A DNA stretch of 64,000 bases from Styela clava (lineage: Eukaryota; Chordata; Ascidiacea; Stolidobranchia; Styelidae), in NCBI RefSeq assembly GCF_964204865.1, contig NC_135255.1, positions 18,753,135 to 18,817,134 on the forward strand, read 5' to 3'. Every line of letters starts with the position of its first letter. Positions within the stretch are counted from its first letter, which is position 1. The notes below the pieces were generated by a model. The model made no database searches. It saw only the letters and a list, made by a program, of their open reading frames with translations, and was not told the DNA's origin. This document shows positions 46,591 through 58,458 of the stretch, one piece after another. A program made the translations under genes and the position numbers.

Positions 46591-48620
46591 TCAGTGTCAT
46601 GACTGGCTGTACGTTTTGATTCTGCAAAATTCTTGCTACTAGAAATTCAGAACTTTTTTGAGGGTACCGGTAAGGACTGATTCGCTCTGGTCTAACGTGT
46701 CCATATATTTGTGCGTAGCTCTCTTGTTCCAATTTGGATCGTTTTGCTGTTCGATGTGGTTTATCTTTAATTTGTGGTATAGGTCCCTGTGGCGCGCGGT
46801 CTCCCACTCGTCTCGAGAAAGGCCAACTTCCTTGAAGATGTCCAAGATATTGGTCCAATGTTTTGGGGTGATTAAGCTATGGGGCCTAGAATTACTATAG
46901 AGGTTTTTGTTGATAACTTTAATTTTGGATCCTAATGAAAATAAAGCCTCCATTTGCCAGAATTGATTTTTGGTGCAGTCATGTACCATTTGTTTCATTT
47001 TTTCCACTTTGCAAGCTTTGATTTTTGCGGTTAGGTCAATCATGTTGATCCCCCCTTTATTCCACGCTTTTTGTAAAGTTGATCTCCGTATGGCTTCAAT
47101 TCGTTCCGGGTACCATAGGAATTTATAGCAAGCGCTCTGAATCCTTTTGACGGTTTTCTGTGGGACGTCCTTTACTCGGGCATGGAATATAATTACAGAT
47201 ATTAATATTGAATTAATAATAATCTGTTTAGCATACCAGGTTAATTTACGTGGCTTGATATAATTTAGAGTTCGAATTAATTTGTTAGCAATATCATTCC
47301 ACATTTTTTCTAGCCCTATTTCTCCGAATTGTATGCCAAGGATTGTGGTGTGTTTCTTTATGTATGTCCGATATGGGGAGTTGAAAATTAATTGGTGCGA
47401 GGTTTTTGTAAGGCACAGTATTTCTGTCTTCTCGATGTTTGTTTTTTGGCCAGTTGCTATTTTGAAATGGTTTAATTCTTTGAATATTTCGCTAACTGAT
47501 TCATAGTCGCGAACTGCAAAGGTTACATCGTCGGCGTATTGGTCCAACTCATGTTCGAAATTTCCTAATTTTATCCCATGTATATCTCTATTGATCAATA
47601 TAGATCTGGCGAAGGGCTCAGTATTTAAAGCGTACAAAAGCATGCTCATCGGGCATCCTTGCTTAATTCCCCTTCGAATTGTTATTTCATTCGATAGCTT
47701 CCCGTTCACATCCACTTTGCTGCTGATTCCTGTATACATATTTTTTAATAAATTAAAAGCCCTATTTCCAATTCCAATTTGTTGCAAAATTTTAAACAGA
47801 AAACCATGGTTGACCCTGTTGAAAGCTTTTAGGTTATCGATTAAAATTATCGTCCCGGGGATATTTTTCATTTTACAGTGTCTTATGATTGCGTCCGTAT
47901 TGTAGTGCACGTCTTCGATGCTCCTTAGGGGGAGTGAACATTTTTGAGTTTTGCCTATGATCTTATCCAGAATTGGCTCAAGGCGCTTAACCAAGATTCT
48001 CGAAATAATTTTATGGTCTGTATTTAAGGTGGTTATTGGTCTCCAATTTTTGAGTAATTTTTCGTCGCCTTTCTTGTATATAAGTCTAACTTTCGCAGTT
48101 TTAGCAGAGTTTGGTAGATGGCCGAAATAGAAAATATTGTTAATCAATTGAATAAAATGAGTTTTAATTAAATTCCAAAACGTGATATAAAACTTTTTAC
48201 CAAGGCCATCGAGCCCTGGCGATTTATTGCTTGGCATGTACTTGATGGCATTATATACCTCTTCTTCCGTAATAGGCCTTTCCAAAGTGGTGTTTTCGTC
48301 CTCTGCTATTGTTGTCTGGCTCATTAGCGATATATAGTAGTTTTGGCTTGATTGTTGCGTCTCGCTCGCCTTCCCCCATAGGTCCGTGCAGAAGTTCTCC
48401 ACAGTTGTTACAATTTCTTCTTGACCAGATACCACCAATTGATTGTCGGTCATTAGTTGGTCAATTGTCGTCTTTTTTGCTCTTTTCCTAATTCTCTCGT
48501 AGAAGGTCGATGTTGGCTTTTCGCCTTCTTCTAGATCTTTCATCTTCGCCATCATTAGGTCTCGCGCATTTTCTTGTTCTTGAAAGGTCTTGAGTCGCGA
48601 TTTTAAGTTTTCTCGTTTTC
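46559..48620 (-). pseudogene. LINE ORF2 reverse transcriptase segment
   Basis: The main frame (46639 to about 48615) has the order expected of a non-LTR reverse transcriptase: NKSPGLDG, NWRPITTLN, a DNLKAFNRV stretch, RRGIKQGCPMS and the active site QYADD. An L1-like tail follows (WYAKQIIINS, YKFLWYP, GGINMIDL). A second frame (46559-46858) continues the C-terminus past the stop at 46639, showing a frameshift near 46660. The upstream end is out of frame with the endonuclease near 48615. Two of the three 'DD' residues of the active site are intact. Confidence 0.9.
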
Positions 48621-49643
48621 ATGGCGTTTTCTCGTTTCCCTTCGTCAATAAGTTTGAGGAGAGCTTTTCGGACGAGCGCGATATCGTTTCTTTTGTGTCG
48701 GGCCAAATTCTTTGAATATGCTATTGATTGTTTTTTTATTCTAAGTTTCACATTATCCCACCATTCTTGTAGGGTGTCGAAATTATCTAGGTCAAAGGTC
48801 GCGGCTTGGTATGTTTTTTTTATAATGTTTTTAAACGTCTGATCATGGTATAGCGTAGTATTATTTCTCCATGATTCACTCCCCCATCTAAGTTTTCTCG
48901 TCTGTTCGAGCGTTATTGTCGGACATAGAAGATGGTCCGATACGGTGTTGGGTAGGTGGGTTATTGCGGAGATGGCGCTGTCCAAGTTTGTTGAATTATA
49001 AATCCGATCTATTCTCCGACCATTCTCATGGAAATAGAAAGTAAAAATTCGCTTCTTTGGGTATCTATTTCTATAAGTATCCCTGAGGTTGTTGCATTGG
49101 ATAAAGTTTTTGAATAGCTTTTCGGGCGGCCGCATCTTAAAGTTTTTTGTGTTCGTGACGTCATCAGATCCGAGCACCATATTGAAATCGCCAACAACGA
49201 TCAGTTGGTTGAGATCGCAACAGTGTTCCAACACCCCGATTAATTGTTTGAAAAATTCAGTTTTTTGCGATCCGCTTTGTGCGGGCGCATATACATACAT
49301 TCATGACTCTGACAATTCGATTATCTACCGATATTTCAACACTGTCGCATCGAAGCTCTATGTGCGTGGTGTAAGTTGCCGGTTGTGTCATGTCGACATC
49401 CTTTACCATTATCAGTGTTCCATGCTTGAAGGTGGTATGGTATACCTCGACCTTATCTAGAGTATTATAGAATATGCTATAACCGCAATCGTTTGCCCAT
49501 TGCATTATGTATGTCTTATCCAGCTTGTGAGCCTCTTGTATACACAACACACTGGGCATCTCTAATTTTATAAAGTTGTCCAATTCATTTAAATGACACT
49601 GCACCCCATTTGCATTCATGGAAACAATTTTTAGCTTAGCCAT
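48488..49643 (-). pseudogene. LINE ORF2 AP-endonuclease segment, frameshifted
   Basis: The first frame starts MAKLKIVSMNANGV at 49643, with CIQEAH. A shift near 49297 moves to a second frame with VYAPAQSG, VVGDFN, RRIDRIY and NTVSDH, the landmarks of APE-type LINE endonucleases (catalytic Asp, Asn and the SDH motif). A further shift near 48615 leads to the reverse transcriptase. ORF2 begins 70 bases after the end of ORF1. Confidence 0.9.
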
Positions 49644-49713
49644 GTTGATTTATGTATGGGACCGAATAGTCAAAGCTACAAGATGTGGTGAAATTGCATA
49701 TTATCCAGAACCA

Positions 49714-51006
49714 TTATTTTACGATTTTTAGAGATTGCGCCAGTAGACAAGTTAGATCCGAATTATATGGAAAATGATTCAACTCACGTGCGTTTTCCTT
49801 TTTTCGCTCCTGTTTTTCGGACGTTGACGTCTCTGATGAAGTATCATTTCTATTCCTTTTATAATTGTATTCTACATCTCCAGTATCTGAGTTATTTGAG
49901 TTTGGCTGTGCTGTTTCATTCCCCAAGTCTGCTGGTGCTGACATTCCTTCTTGTGGATATGCGCTGAATGTGGATGATGTTGAATCCTGTCTTTCAAAGT
50001 TATGCACCATCACCTTCACGGGAGCTCGACCCTTTGGTGGCGGATGAAAAGGCTTATTTCCGATGGTCGACCCCTGTTTTAGCCTTGCAGCCTGTCTGGT
50101 TTTGACTGGTTTGGGCTGGTCCGTTGGCGAAACCATCGGGATGATTGCGTTATGCAACTCTTCACATAGCGACCAATCAGACAGTTCTCTGAGCTGTTGG
50201 CTTGATGTCGAATCCATCTCAGCCGAGGAGAACTCGGATATCTCGATTGGTGCAGGGCGGTTCTCTTCCGTTTGAGTTTTATTCCGTTTTGTTTTGGTCG
50301 GCGTAGTTAATTCCGTTGATTGCGTTTCCTGATTAGGTGTAATTTGATCTTTGTTTTGTTTTTTATATTCCATGGTTTTACGAGGTGACTGTGTAGAGTT
50401 GTTTGTTTGCGGTCTTCGTTTTGGTATGGCCCAAGCTTGAATGGGGTTTACAGGGGTCGGATAGTCCATTTTTCTTTGTTGACAATCTTTCCTAATATGA
50501 CCTGGTTCTTTACAATATCGACATACTGCTTCTTTTTCGCAATTTATAAAAGTATGTCCTGTTTCAAGACATCGTCCACATGTGGGGATGTACATTTCAC
50601 GGGGGAGATAGGTCCTACATCTAATCCCATTGATGGTTAAAAAGTCGGGTAGACGTTCTTTTTTAAAGTCATCGATCAAAAACGACGTAAAGCCGTTATA
50701 CACATCTGTACCCCTGTGCCAGTTTCTGACTGCATTCCTTACTTTGCCACAACCCAGTTGGTGGATTAATGCGGCAACTTTTGGATATGATGCCTCTTCA
50801 GGTATTTCTTTGATGGATATTCTTACTGGAGCTCCGCTAGGCAGAGTAACAGAGATCAGTGCATCATTGGTTGATATTTTCCCATTGGTGGCATTCAGAA
50901 ACTCTTCTCTGCAGCTTGAGTTTTGGTCTTTTGTGGCAGCAAAGGTTATAATCCAGGTGCCTTTTCGGCTTTCGTATAGTCCCTTTATATATCTGACCAA
51001 TGACAT
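49714..51006 (-). CDS. LINE ORF1, gag-like CCHC protein, 430 aa
   Basis: Nucleic-acid-binding ORF1 of a Tx1/L1-type LINE, thought to coat the RNA. The N-terminal half has a folded region ending ...RCRTYLPREMYIPTC. Two CCHC zinc knuckles follow at about residues 141-175 (CGRCLETGHTFINC and CRYCKEPGHIRKDC). The C-terminal 250 residues are polar and low in complexity. The frame is intact, unlike ORF2. The start is the first ATG at 51006; the frame is open a short way upstream. Confidence 0.9.
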   Translation of the reverse strand: MSLVRYIKGLYESRKGTWIITFAATKDQNSSCREEFLNATNGKISTNDALISVTLPSGAPVRISIKEIPEEASYPKVAALIHQLGCGKVRNAVRNWHRGTDVYNGFTSFLIDDFKKERLPDFLTINGIRCRTYLPREMYIPTCGRCLETGHTFINCEKEAVCRYCKEPGHIRKDCQQRKMDYPTPVNPIQAWAIPKRRPQTNNSTQSPRKTMEYKKQNKDQITPNQETQSTELTTPTKTKRNKTQTEENRPAPIEISEFSSAEMDSTSSQQLRELSDWSLCEELHNAIIPMVSPTDQPKPVKTRQAARLKQGSTIGNKPFHPPPKGRAPVKVMVHNFERQDSTSSTFSAYPQEGMSAPADLGNETAQPNSNNSDTGDVEYNYKRNRNDTSSETSTSEKQERKKENARELNHFPYNSDLTCLLAQSLKIVK

Positions 51007-52287
51007 TAAACAACATGATAGGCAACTCTGACGTCACTCCATAAGACTACAGGCAAAACATTGTATTTCATGATACGCTCCAATGCACATATTTCTCGTC
51101 GCCTTTTGCGTCCGTTTTCCGCTCGCTTTTGCTACTCGGCGTCTTTTTTACGTGTAGTACCTGCCTTTTTGCGCCTGTAACGAAACAAAATAATCTCTAT
51201 ATCTAAGAAGTTTTGCTTACTTGGAAAGCTGGAATAACAGGCAAGCTGTAAAGAGCAATTCTGGACATCATAGACGTTTTTTTTTATCAGAGAAGATTAC
51301 AAACGCGATAGCGGAAAGATTTGTGTGGAACATTTTGCAGATAATGACAAAGTTCAAAGTTAGTACTTTTAATGTTTGCGCTTAATCATTGAAATTTCAT
51401 TTAAAGAGGGTGTCATACAAAACTGTGCTGCGATACAATTCCATAACACAAAGTTTGCACCTATCGAACTTGCTTTTGTAGGTGAATTTATTAGACATAT
51501 TTATTATTCAGTTAATCGTAGGTAACATTGCTGGTACATAATGCATCGTAGATAGGTTTGTTTAAATTGAGGAATTTAGCTCATAGCCCACTAATTAATA
51601 TTATCTTCTATGCAGGAGGTTGCAGGGCTGAATTCAACTTGCAGCCTTACCGATCACCTGACGATGCTCATTTAGTTTGGCTCGAGCAAGTCTTCTTGAA
51701 ATGCTTGTGTGGATGGAAACTACCTATATTTTTTGCCTTCCTCCGATTTTAGACAAATTTATTCTGAGGGATTTCGCATATAATTCTCACTGATTGTTGG
51801 CTGTTTATAATTCCTATTGATTGTGAATTCTGATTATAACAATGAGTTGAAAATTTTTTTACCTAATTTACTGGCACCTTTTTCTTGTCAATACTCCAAG
51901 CTGAGGTAATAAACATGACAATACATTTATGTCATCTGGAAGCAAAATATGCACACTAATTAACAGTTTGGCACATTGAGATAATACATCATGACAGAAA
52001 ATACAAGTTAAAGATATGTATGACCATCACATGGTAATTAAAATTAAAAAAAATTAATAGGGGCTGTGGAGTATGGAAAGTTCAAGACAAAGAAAAGAAC
52101 AAATGTTCATAGCTCATGAACTCTCAATTTTGCCTCCATTGCTTTGTGAAGGCCAATATATTTCGAGTGGCTGAATTGGTTTACCTTTATGATAGCAACG
52201 ATTTTGTATTTAATATAGCGAGATTATTTCAATTTAATTGAAGTGATATAATTTCCCAAAGCAATGCTTGAATCGTCTAGAATAGAT
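51007..52287. other. LINE 5' region, proximal part
   Basis: Lies inside the 11-kb insertion upstream of ORF1. The first 200 bases (to about 51200) contain TTTTGCGTCCGTTTTCCGCT and look like LINE leader. Beyond that it is AT-rich with no recognised coding signal. Confidence 0.35.
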
Positions 52288-53470
52288 CAGTGGTGTCAAA
52301 CTCATGGGTTTTCGAGAGCCGCATTGCATTTTGAAAATTGTAAAAAGAGCCGCAAACAGTTTTTGATAATGTATACTTAAAAGATATTTTTAAGATAGTT
52401 TTAGTTTGTGACATATATTGTGATGCAACTAAACAGTTGGATTAAGTTTTATTATTTTCTTCAATTTCAAATGCAATTACATATTAATTATTCCACTATT
52501 ATTGCAACATTTGCAAGTTACAGTATTTATTATAAAAAATCGTAAAATTCTATGTACAACCATCAAAATCTTTTTTGAACAAGCTTTGAATAAGGAAAGA
52601 ATAATACATACACTAAAAATAACTTAATCTAAATATATGAACCTAAAATTAACAAAAATACTACAGTATAAACTCAATGTTTTATTAATTACATTTGTCC
52701 TGGCGTTTGGCATCTTTTTTGTGTCACCAGCATACTAAGGCCAGTCTGAAATGATTTTATAGTACCAACTCTAACTAACGAGGCCACATGATCATGGATT
52801 TATCTGGATCTTTACGAATGTTTAATTAATTCCAGTAATGCAAAAAAGTTACTTTTATCATTTCATGTATAGATCAGTAAAAAAACAGATGACAGATTTT
52901 TTCGACAAGACATTTCGCACTACATTGCGTGGCATAGGATTGCTTGAATTATTATTGATATTGATTTTTAGTAACTAAGTCGTTGTATAATTATATTAAT
53001 ATACAAACACATGGAAATTTTCTGTTCGAAGTTGGTCTTCGAATTTGTCATATTGACTGCTGAGCTTATTGTGTTCTTTGATTGTATTGATGGAAATATG
53101 ACAAATTAAACAATGTGCTTCAGAATTTTGTGAAAAGCAGAAATGTTACAACTCCCATTTTCTTCGAAAATGCCACCTTCTTCATGTACTTTGCGTTTAA
53201 TTTAATTACTCAAGTGTTTTATTCAAGTATTCTTTTGCTAGCTTGATGTGTATTCTTAATTGGGTCAAAATGTGGACGAAAAAAATTAATATTCCAAAAC
53301 TACTTTCAGTAAATTGTTTTCTGTGTGAATAATCAATTTCACTTTAGAAGGTTTGAAAAATCTATTACATGGTAGATAAAAAAAAAACCTCCAAAATACT
53401 ATTACAATTATTGTTAAGCGTTCGAGGGCCGCACTGGAAGTTCTCTGGGGCCGCGAGTTTGAGATCCCTG
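52288..53470. mobile_element. hAT-type non-autonomous element, 1183 bp
   Basis: Ends CAGTGGTGTCAAACTC and GAGTTTGAGATCCCTG, with GAGAGCCGCATTG and AGGGCCGCACTGG just inside. An imperfect 8-bp duplication (GAATAGAT against GTCTAGAT) flanks it. No transposase. It inserted into the 5' region of the LINE. Confidence 0.85.
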
Positions 53471-54728
53471 GTCTAGATTGAAGTTGTTCAAAAAATATAT
53501 GATAGTATTTTATCATGAATGATGATTATACCCCTTCCGGAATTTCTTCTATAGTACTACCAAAAGTTGATGAACCAAATATAACACAGGTGCAGTGAGG
53601 TACCCGTAATCCTCATTTCCAAAGCTGTTTTAAGTATGTCTGGCGTGTTTTGTGCCTTTTTACAAATAAGACCGCTTATGCAATCTTACGCTTTGGAATT
53701 TTTAGTTATTTTCCTCAAGCCCTGCAGGATGTGGGGGCCATACACAACTCTACCGGAGGGTCAAATGTCTTTGCATGCCTCCATAGGTTGTTTTTCTATT
53801 GCAAATTTCTATTTTCTATTTTCAATTGCATTATATTTCTTGGAATCACACTGTCACTGATATGTCGCCAGACTTCTGATATCTCCCCGTCTGCTATAGT
53901 TGTCCTGTGAATAAATAATAGGAAATTGAGATTAGACGAATAGTTGAAAGTTTTGCTTTATGTCGGCTTAATTTCTTGATTGATATACTTACTATTTCTG
54001 CTATTGCCTCTTGTGCTGCAAGAGTCTCACAATGCTTAGACAGGTTTGTCCACAACTTTCACATCTGAAGAAAGAGAGGAGATTTATTAATTTTCGTTAA
54101 GAATAAATAAAGCAGTCTATATGATTCAGAATGGAAAAGCTAATAAATCCAATATCTCATGTTTTATTTAAAAAATATTTTACTGAATTTGGTATATAAA
54201 CCAACTAATAAAAGGGTTTAGTCAGAAAATTACAAGCATTCGTGGCTCCAAATACTTGAGAAATCAGACTATACAATATAGACCGGTATGAGTGAAATGT
54301 TAGGTGAACTTGTTAACACTTTGATTCAATACGCAAATAAAAGTGAATGCGTAATAGTATGTTACAATGAGCAGCAATCAACAATGAGTATATATCCTCA
54401 CTGATTAAAAAAATCTAACTGGAGGTGCATGAACTATTTGAAACCATAAGGGGTAAGTAAATATGTAATTTCGGCAAATGGGCAACTACGTACCGTACTG
54501 AATTAATAACTTCGTAGTATTTGACAAAGGCTGGCTTTCCCACATGTACTTAACAGTGCGATGCCCGGGTGTGATATACAACAATAGTATTCACCTTACC
54601 TTTTACCGATTTCTTTTTACCCCAACTTTCAAAAATATCATTAAAATCGACAACAACTGTCAAAGCAGGCACGAACACCATTCGTGCTACGCCTTGAAAG
54701 CAGCACACATCCGCTCGTTTTCGTCTCG

Positions 54729-54983
54729 TCAAGTATGTGCATTGGAGCGTGCTATCGAATACGATCTTCGGACAAAAATGCCGGAGTTGCGCATCATGTT
54801 GTTTAATGTCATTGATCTGACGTACTCCGTGGTGTTATTATCATTTCGTAGTATCTCCATTAATGCAGGGAAGTCTAAGTCCAGTTCGGTCTTCAGAAAC
54901 AGTGATCTTGGTCTTGCGTTTCTTGTCTCTACGGTGGGTTCTTCCCTGACAGGAGTCGAGGACACAGCTGCTGAATAGCTCAT
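54729..54983 (-). CDS. Unrecognised 84-aa ORF at the LINE 5' end
   Basis: Starts with ATG at 54983 in an AAGATGA context, about 140 bases inside the 5' end of the 11-kb insertion. The product is polar, with LKTELDLDFPALMEILRNDN and a basic C-terminus (FVRRSYSIARS). I do not recognise a domain. Possible splice signals follow on the same strand: donor at 54600|54599, acceptor before 54064, donor after 53993, acceptor before 53904; the joined frames stop quickly. It may be a LINE leader ORF, a captured host exon, or chance. The opposite strand has a 144-aa open frame, so strand choice is uncertain. Confidence 0.3.
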   Translation of the reverse strand: MSYSAAVSSTPVREEPTVETRNARPRSLFLKTELDLDFPALMEILRNDNNTTEYVRSMTLNNMMRNSGIFVRRSYSIARSNAHT

Positions 54984-55124
54984 CTTCCTTTATTCTTTCA
55001 CCTTAAGCGCTAGCTTAGTGCATCGAAGTATACTTCCAAGCACTCTGCGCGCGACGTTTTAACCAGTGTCATCAACTAAAACAAAATCTCGGTTGACGCT
55101 CTTCAGAGGTATCCACCTACCCAG

Positions 55125-55165
55125 GTATTCCTAACGCTTAGCCCGTTGAGCCACACCGCCGCGCC
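55125..55165 (-). mobile_element. SINE-A, second half (tRNA head)
   Basis: GTATTCC, then TAACGCTTAGCCCGTTGAGC and CACACCGCCGCGCC: the exact missing head of the SINE that stops at 44055, with the 7 bases GTATTCC repeated. Confidence 0.9.
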
Positions 55166-55568
55166 AAAGAGGTATACATTTGTCAGTCAGTAGTTTTTTT
55201 TTTCACATTCGCAAGAGATATACATTTCTCAATTCCCCCGTCATCATTACGAGAGCCTATTTCGCCATTGTGTGAAAAGTTTGAGGAACTATAGTGCCAT
55301 CATTGGTTTGACCTAGGATATTTACGTAATGTACAGTTACCGTACGTACCGGTACCAGTACTGTAATTGACGGCAAGTTTCATTTACAGTTACTTTGACC
55401 GGTACGGTACCGTACCGTATTTGTTCAAAAATAATCTTTGTCAGTCAGTACTGCAGTAGTTTCTTTTTTCACATGCCGAAAGTACCGGTACCTGGTACTG
55501 TGGTACAGAAATAAGAAAAACATTCCATATCAGAATCTTTGAATGACAGAATGAGCTGTATTTGAGTG
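55166..55568. other. Intergenic, GGTACC-rich
   Basis: Contains many short GGTACCGGTA-type palindromes (55340-55510), similar in style to 45531-46186. Two near-copies of TCAGTCAGTA...GTAGTTTTTTTTTTCACAT lie at about 55180 and 55440. No gene is recognised. Confidence 0.4.
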
Positions 55569-55925
55569 GAAGTGGTGACTCCTCTTCGGCTCATGGGCCG
55601 GGGCCACGGCCCATCAAATTGGGCCGCGGCCCATCAAGTTGTGTAAAGAAACTATTCACTTGGCTAACACAAACAGTCCCCAAACTCATAATAGAACTAT
55701 AATGTAAAAAATCTGAACAAAATTTTGCCCTAACCTGGTACACATACTACAGGAGTTTATTTTTTGGTTCGAATATTGACAATTTTGTAAAAATTGAAAA
55801 TTTTGGTAAGATAATTGAATTTTTCCTGACGGGGCCGCGGCCCATAGCTTGATGGGCCACGGCCCATGTGGCCCAATTAAATGGGCCGTGGCCCCGGCCC
55901 ATGGGTCGTAGAGGAGTCACCACCC
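55569..55925. mobile_element. MITE with GTGGTGACTCCTC ends, second copy
   Basis: Ends AGTGGTGACTCCTCTTCGG and CGTAGAGGAGTCACCACCCC match the 33438-33856 element. Inner arms are GGGCCGCGGCCC and GGGCCGTGGCCC. A fragment with ACTTGGCTAACACAAACAGT, known also from 4620 and 63380, is nested inside at about 55640-55755. Confidence 0.8.
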
Positions 55926-56427
55926 CTGTAGGGTATATAACTAGTGAAAGCAACCATTTTTTTGTCTAATTGCGAGTGAGACTACAGTGAATGGAATATG
56001 CCGCAGGGTTTCAGTGAGACACAATTCTCTGATTCCAAGAATAGCCCCCACATTAAAAGACTCCGTTATAGCAGTGAGTGCAAATCCATCTATTATGAGA
56101 CAGTCTGGTCCTCCATGTTGGCTCAAACCGACATTGTGCAAAAAACTAAAACTGTAAAAGAAAACGTCGCCATTTGATTACTCAAAAAAAGAATCTGGTT
56201 TACTAAAAGAAAAAAATTTCCTCGATGGATTTTAGCGAAAAAAAGGCACTTTTGTTGAAGTGTGGGTCAATGCACATTGTGATTGATTCAAATTATTATG
56301 GAGACAAGTATGGTGCGATCTGCTGTTGTGCCAGATGCCCTCGTTTCAGAGTCAAATAGAGTGTTTATTTTATTAAACCAAATGTAGGGACATCTTGGAA
56401 TCCGAGAACTGTAACGGTACCCTAGGG

Positions 56428-56744
56428 CAGGGCTACTCAACTATTTTATATCGAAGGTCCGCAAACAAAACTTCAAAATTATTTGGGTCCGGTCTTTCCA
56501 GAAATGATATTTCGGCATCCTTAAACGAGCACTTCCTCGACCGTCTAATGATTAGTAGCAAATTAAAATTGTTTATTATGGTGTTATAGTTCTTTTAGTA
56601 TATATTCAAAACTATGAAAGTCATTTTATAATAGGAAATTCAAAAAGTGGGGCTAATGATCCAAAATATATAATTAGGTGCGGTCCAAATCCAATACTCG
56701 AAAGGTCCGGATTCGGACCGCGGTCCGCCAATTGAGCAGCCCTG
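56428..56744. mobile_element. hAT-type MITE, 317 bp
   Basis: Ends CAGGGCTACTCAACTATTT and AATTGAGCAGCCCTG are flanked by a perfect 8-bp duplication CCCTAGGG at 56420-56427 and 56745-56752. A decayed relative is at about 25922-26050. Confidence 0.9.
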
Positions 56745-56752
56745 CCCTAGGG

Positions 56753-57327
56753 CAGGGGTCGGGAACCCTTTTTGGTGAAGAAAGCCATAAAAGGTACATA
56801 TTTTCAATTGCATTTCCGTGCGAGCCATATAGAATTTCTTCAATTAATCAGGCCTGAAATATTTACTCAAAAGTCAAGACATACAATGTCAATATGTGTC
56901 TGATATGACTTCGGATGCTGCATGTTGTCGCTACAGGACTTGAACGGCTGCTCATATACAGCACAAGTTGAAATCTACGATACTCATGTCATCACCCTTC
57001 TTTTTGTTTAGGCATTTCCGTAGTTGTAGTATTTGAAAACTAGCTTTGCTAGTCCGATCTAAATATGACAAATAAGACTTTACTGATTTGTGATGTCACA
57101 GAATCCCCCAGTTTTGTGACAATGCCTGTCTGGTTATTCTCTTACATGCGCTGGGCTCGTGTTCTCAAAACGTATTGGCAAATTTTCCGCCATATTTGGC
57201 TATGAAAGAGTTTGAAATCTCGTCATAATAGTAAGCTTAGCCTGAGAATATTAGATTTTTATGGGAGCCATATGCCATCACCAAAAGAGCCATATATGGC
57301 TTGCGAGCCATGGGTTTCCGACCCCTG
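56753..57327. mobile_element. hAT-type MITE, 575 bp, abutting the previous one
   Basis: Ends CAGGGGTCGGGAACCC and GGGTTTCCGACCCCTG. It starts directly at the right-hand target copy CCCTAGGG of the 56428 element and is followed by CCTAGGGG. It contains AAAGCCATA and GAGCCATAT motifs at both ends. Confidence 0.85.
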
Positions 57328-58458
57328 CCTAGGGGCTTTTCCCAACACTAGTTAACTGTCACTTGTCACACATTACTTGTTGGTGTATAAATAGCAATTG
57401 ACTTCGAAATGGGTAAGTGCTTTTTTTCATCTCCATGGTGAAATCTTTATTGGTTTCTGACTTCTAAATAACTGTTGAAGTATGAACATCCTTATCCATT
57501 GGTTTCCAGCAACCATTAGTTTTTTCCTAATTCACCTGGGGTTTTACCTTCAACATTTCATAGCTGTTAATATTGCAACAATCACAAGTAATAGACAATT
57601 GTTTAGGTTTTATTTATGGCTCATGTCATCATGGGAAAATCAAATGATCAAAATCTATTATGTTTGTTGTGTTCTACTTTCTGTATTTATCTCGAGCTAA
57701 CTTTTGTTTACATCGGTATTATAAAAAAAAATCACGAGGAAGTTTATGGACCATTAAAAGGTATCGAATTAGCTACAGGCTGACAGGCCAACTCGTGATA
57801 ATAAAATCAAATGCATTGGTCATTTGGAATTGCAATTGTTTTTCAAATTGTGTATAGTATTACCTGGTTATTTTTTTTCAATATTTTCAGCGGAAGTATA
57901 TCTATAAAACTATAGTCGTAATTTCAGGGGACACAAGTGAGCAGGATGAAGCACTTTGGTGGGCCAATCCAGCCCGCGTGCTGTAAATGGCCTAAGATTA
58001 ACAGAATCAAAGAACAGACCATAAAATTAGTGGCCTGCCAAGTGCCAATGACTGGGTAGTGATTCATAAAAAATAAAGGGTTAGCCCCAGGTAAAATTTG
58101 TTGGTTTATAATGTCATATGTAATTATCTATTTATAAACATGATGTGTCTCTAGTATATATACAAGTGTCATATCGGTCATTAATCATTTTGATTGTTGA
58201 GACTACTTACTGAGAATATAATTGAAATTGCCTTGCCAGGTAATTAGACTTAGAGCGTTAGACAAGGCTTATATCCACTAATTTACACAGAGTCAATGAA
58301 TTTCTGAAATAGTTAATTCTGGATTTTAAGAATAATTTGGGTCTGATGGTTCAAGACTTGGGTCCAAATTCCACACGCTCCACCTTACACAATGTTCAAT
58401 ATACATTAAGTATCTTACCAACTAGCTAAAGGAGAAATAAATTTACTTTTGTTCAGAG
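57328..58458. other. Intergenic, upstream of the second caspase
   Basis: Around 57895-57985 there is a TAGTCGTAATTTCAGGGG...GGTGGGCC stretch shared with 4070 and 6290. No exon is recognised. Confidence 0.35.

Larger units (their letters stand above)
44056..55124 (-). mobile_element. L1/Tx1-type LINE insertion, 11 kb with later insertions
   Basis: The minus-strand element carries ORF1 (CCHC) and ORF2 (endonuclease, reverse transcriptase, C-terminal zinc motif). Its 3' poly(A) shows as the T-run at 44056-44065, and a 7-bp target duplication GTATTCC lies at 44049-44055 and 55125-55131. Subtracting the repeats at about 45040-46590 and the MITE at 52288-53470 leaves about 8.3 kb. ORF2 is frameshifted, so the copy is dead. 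Between ORF1 and the 5' end lie about 2.9 kb of sequence unusual for a LINE leader (see finding). Confidence 0.85.

Noticed and set aside
46639..51006. An active LINE
   Set aside because: ORF2 has at least three frameshifts and a 1.5-kb insertion, so this copy cannot make an intact ORF2 protein.
54544..54978. A 144-codon plus-strand ORF
   Set aside because: No domain, no neighbour support, and it lies opposite a minus-strand ORF with a better start context; neither strand is convincing.
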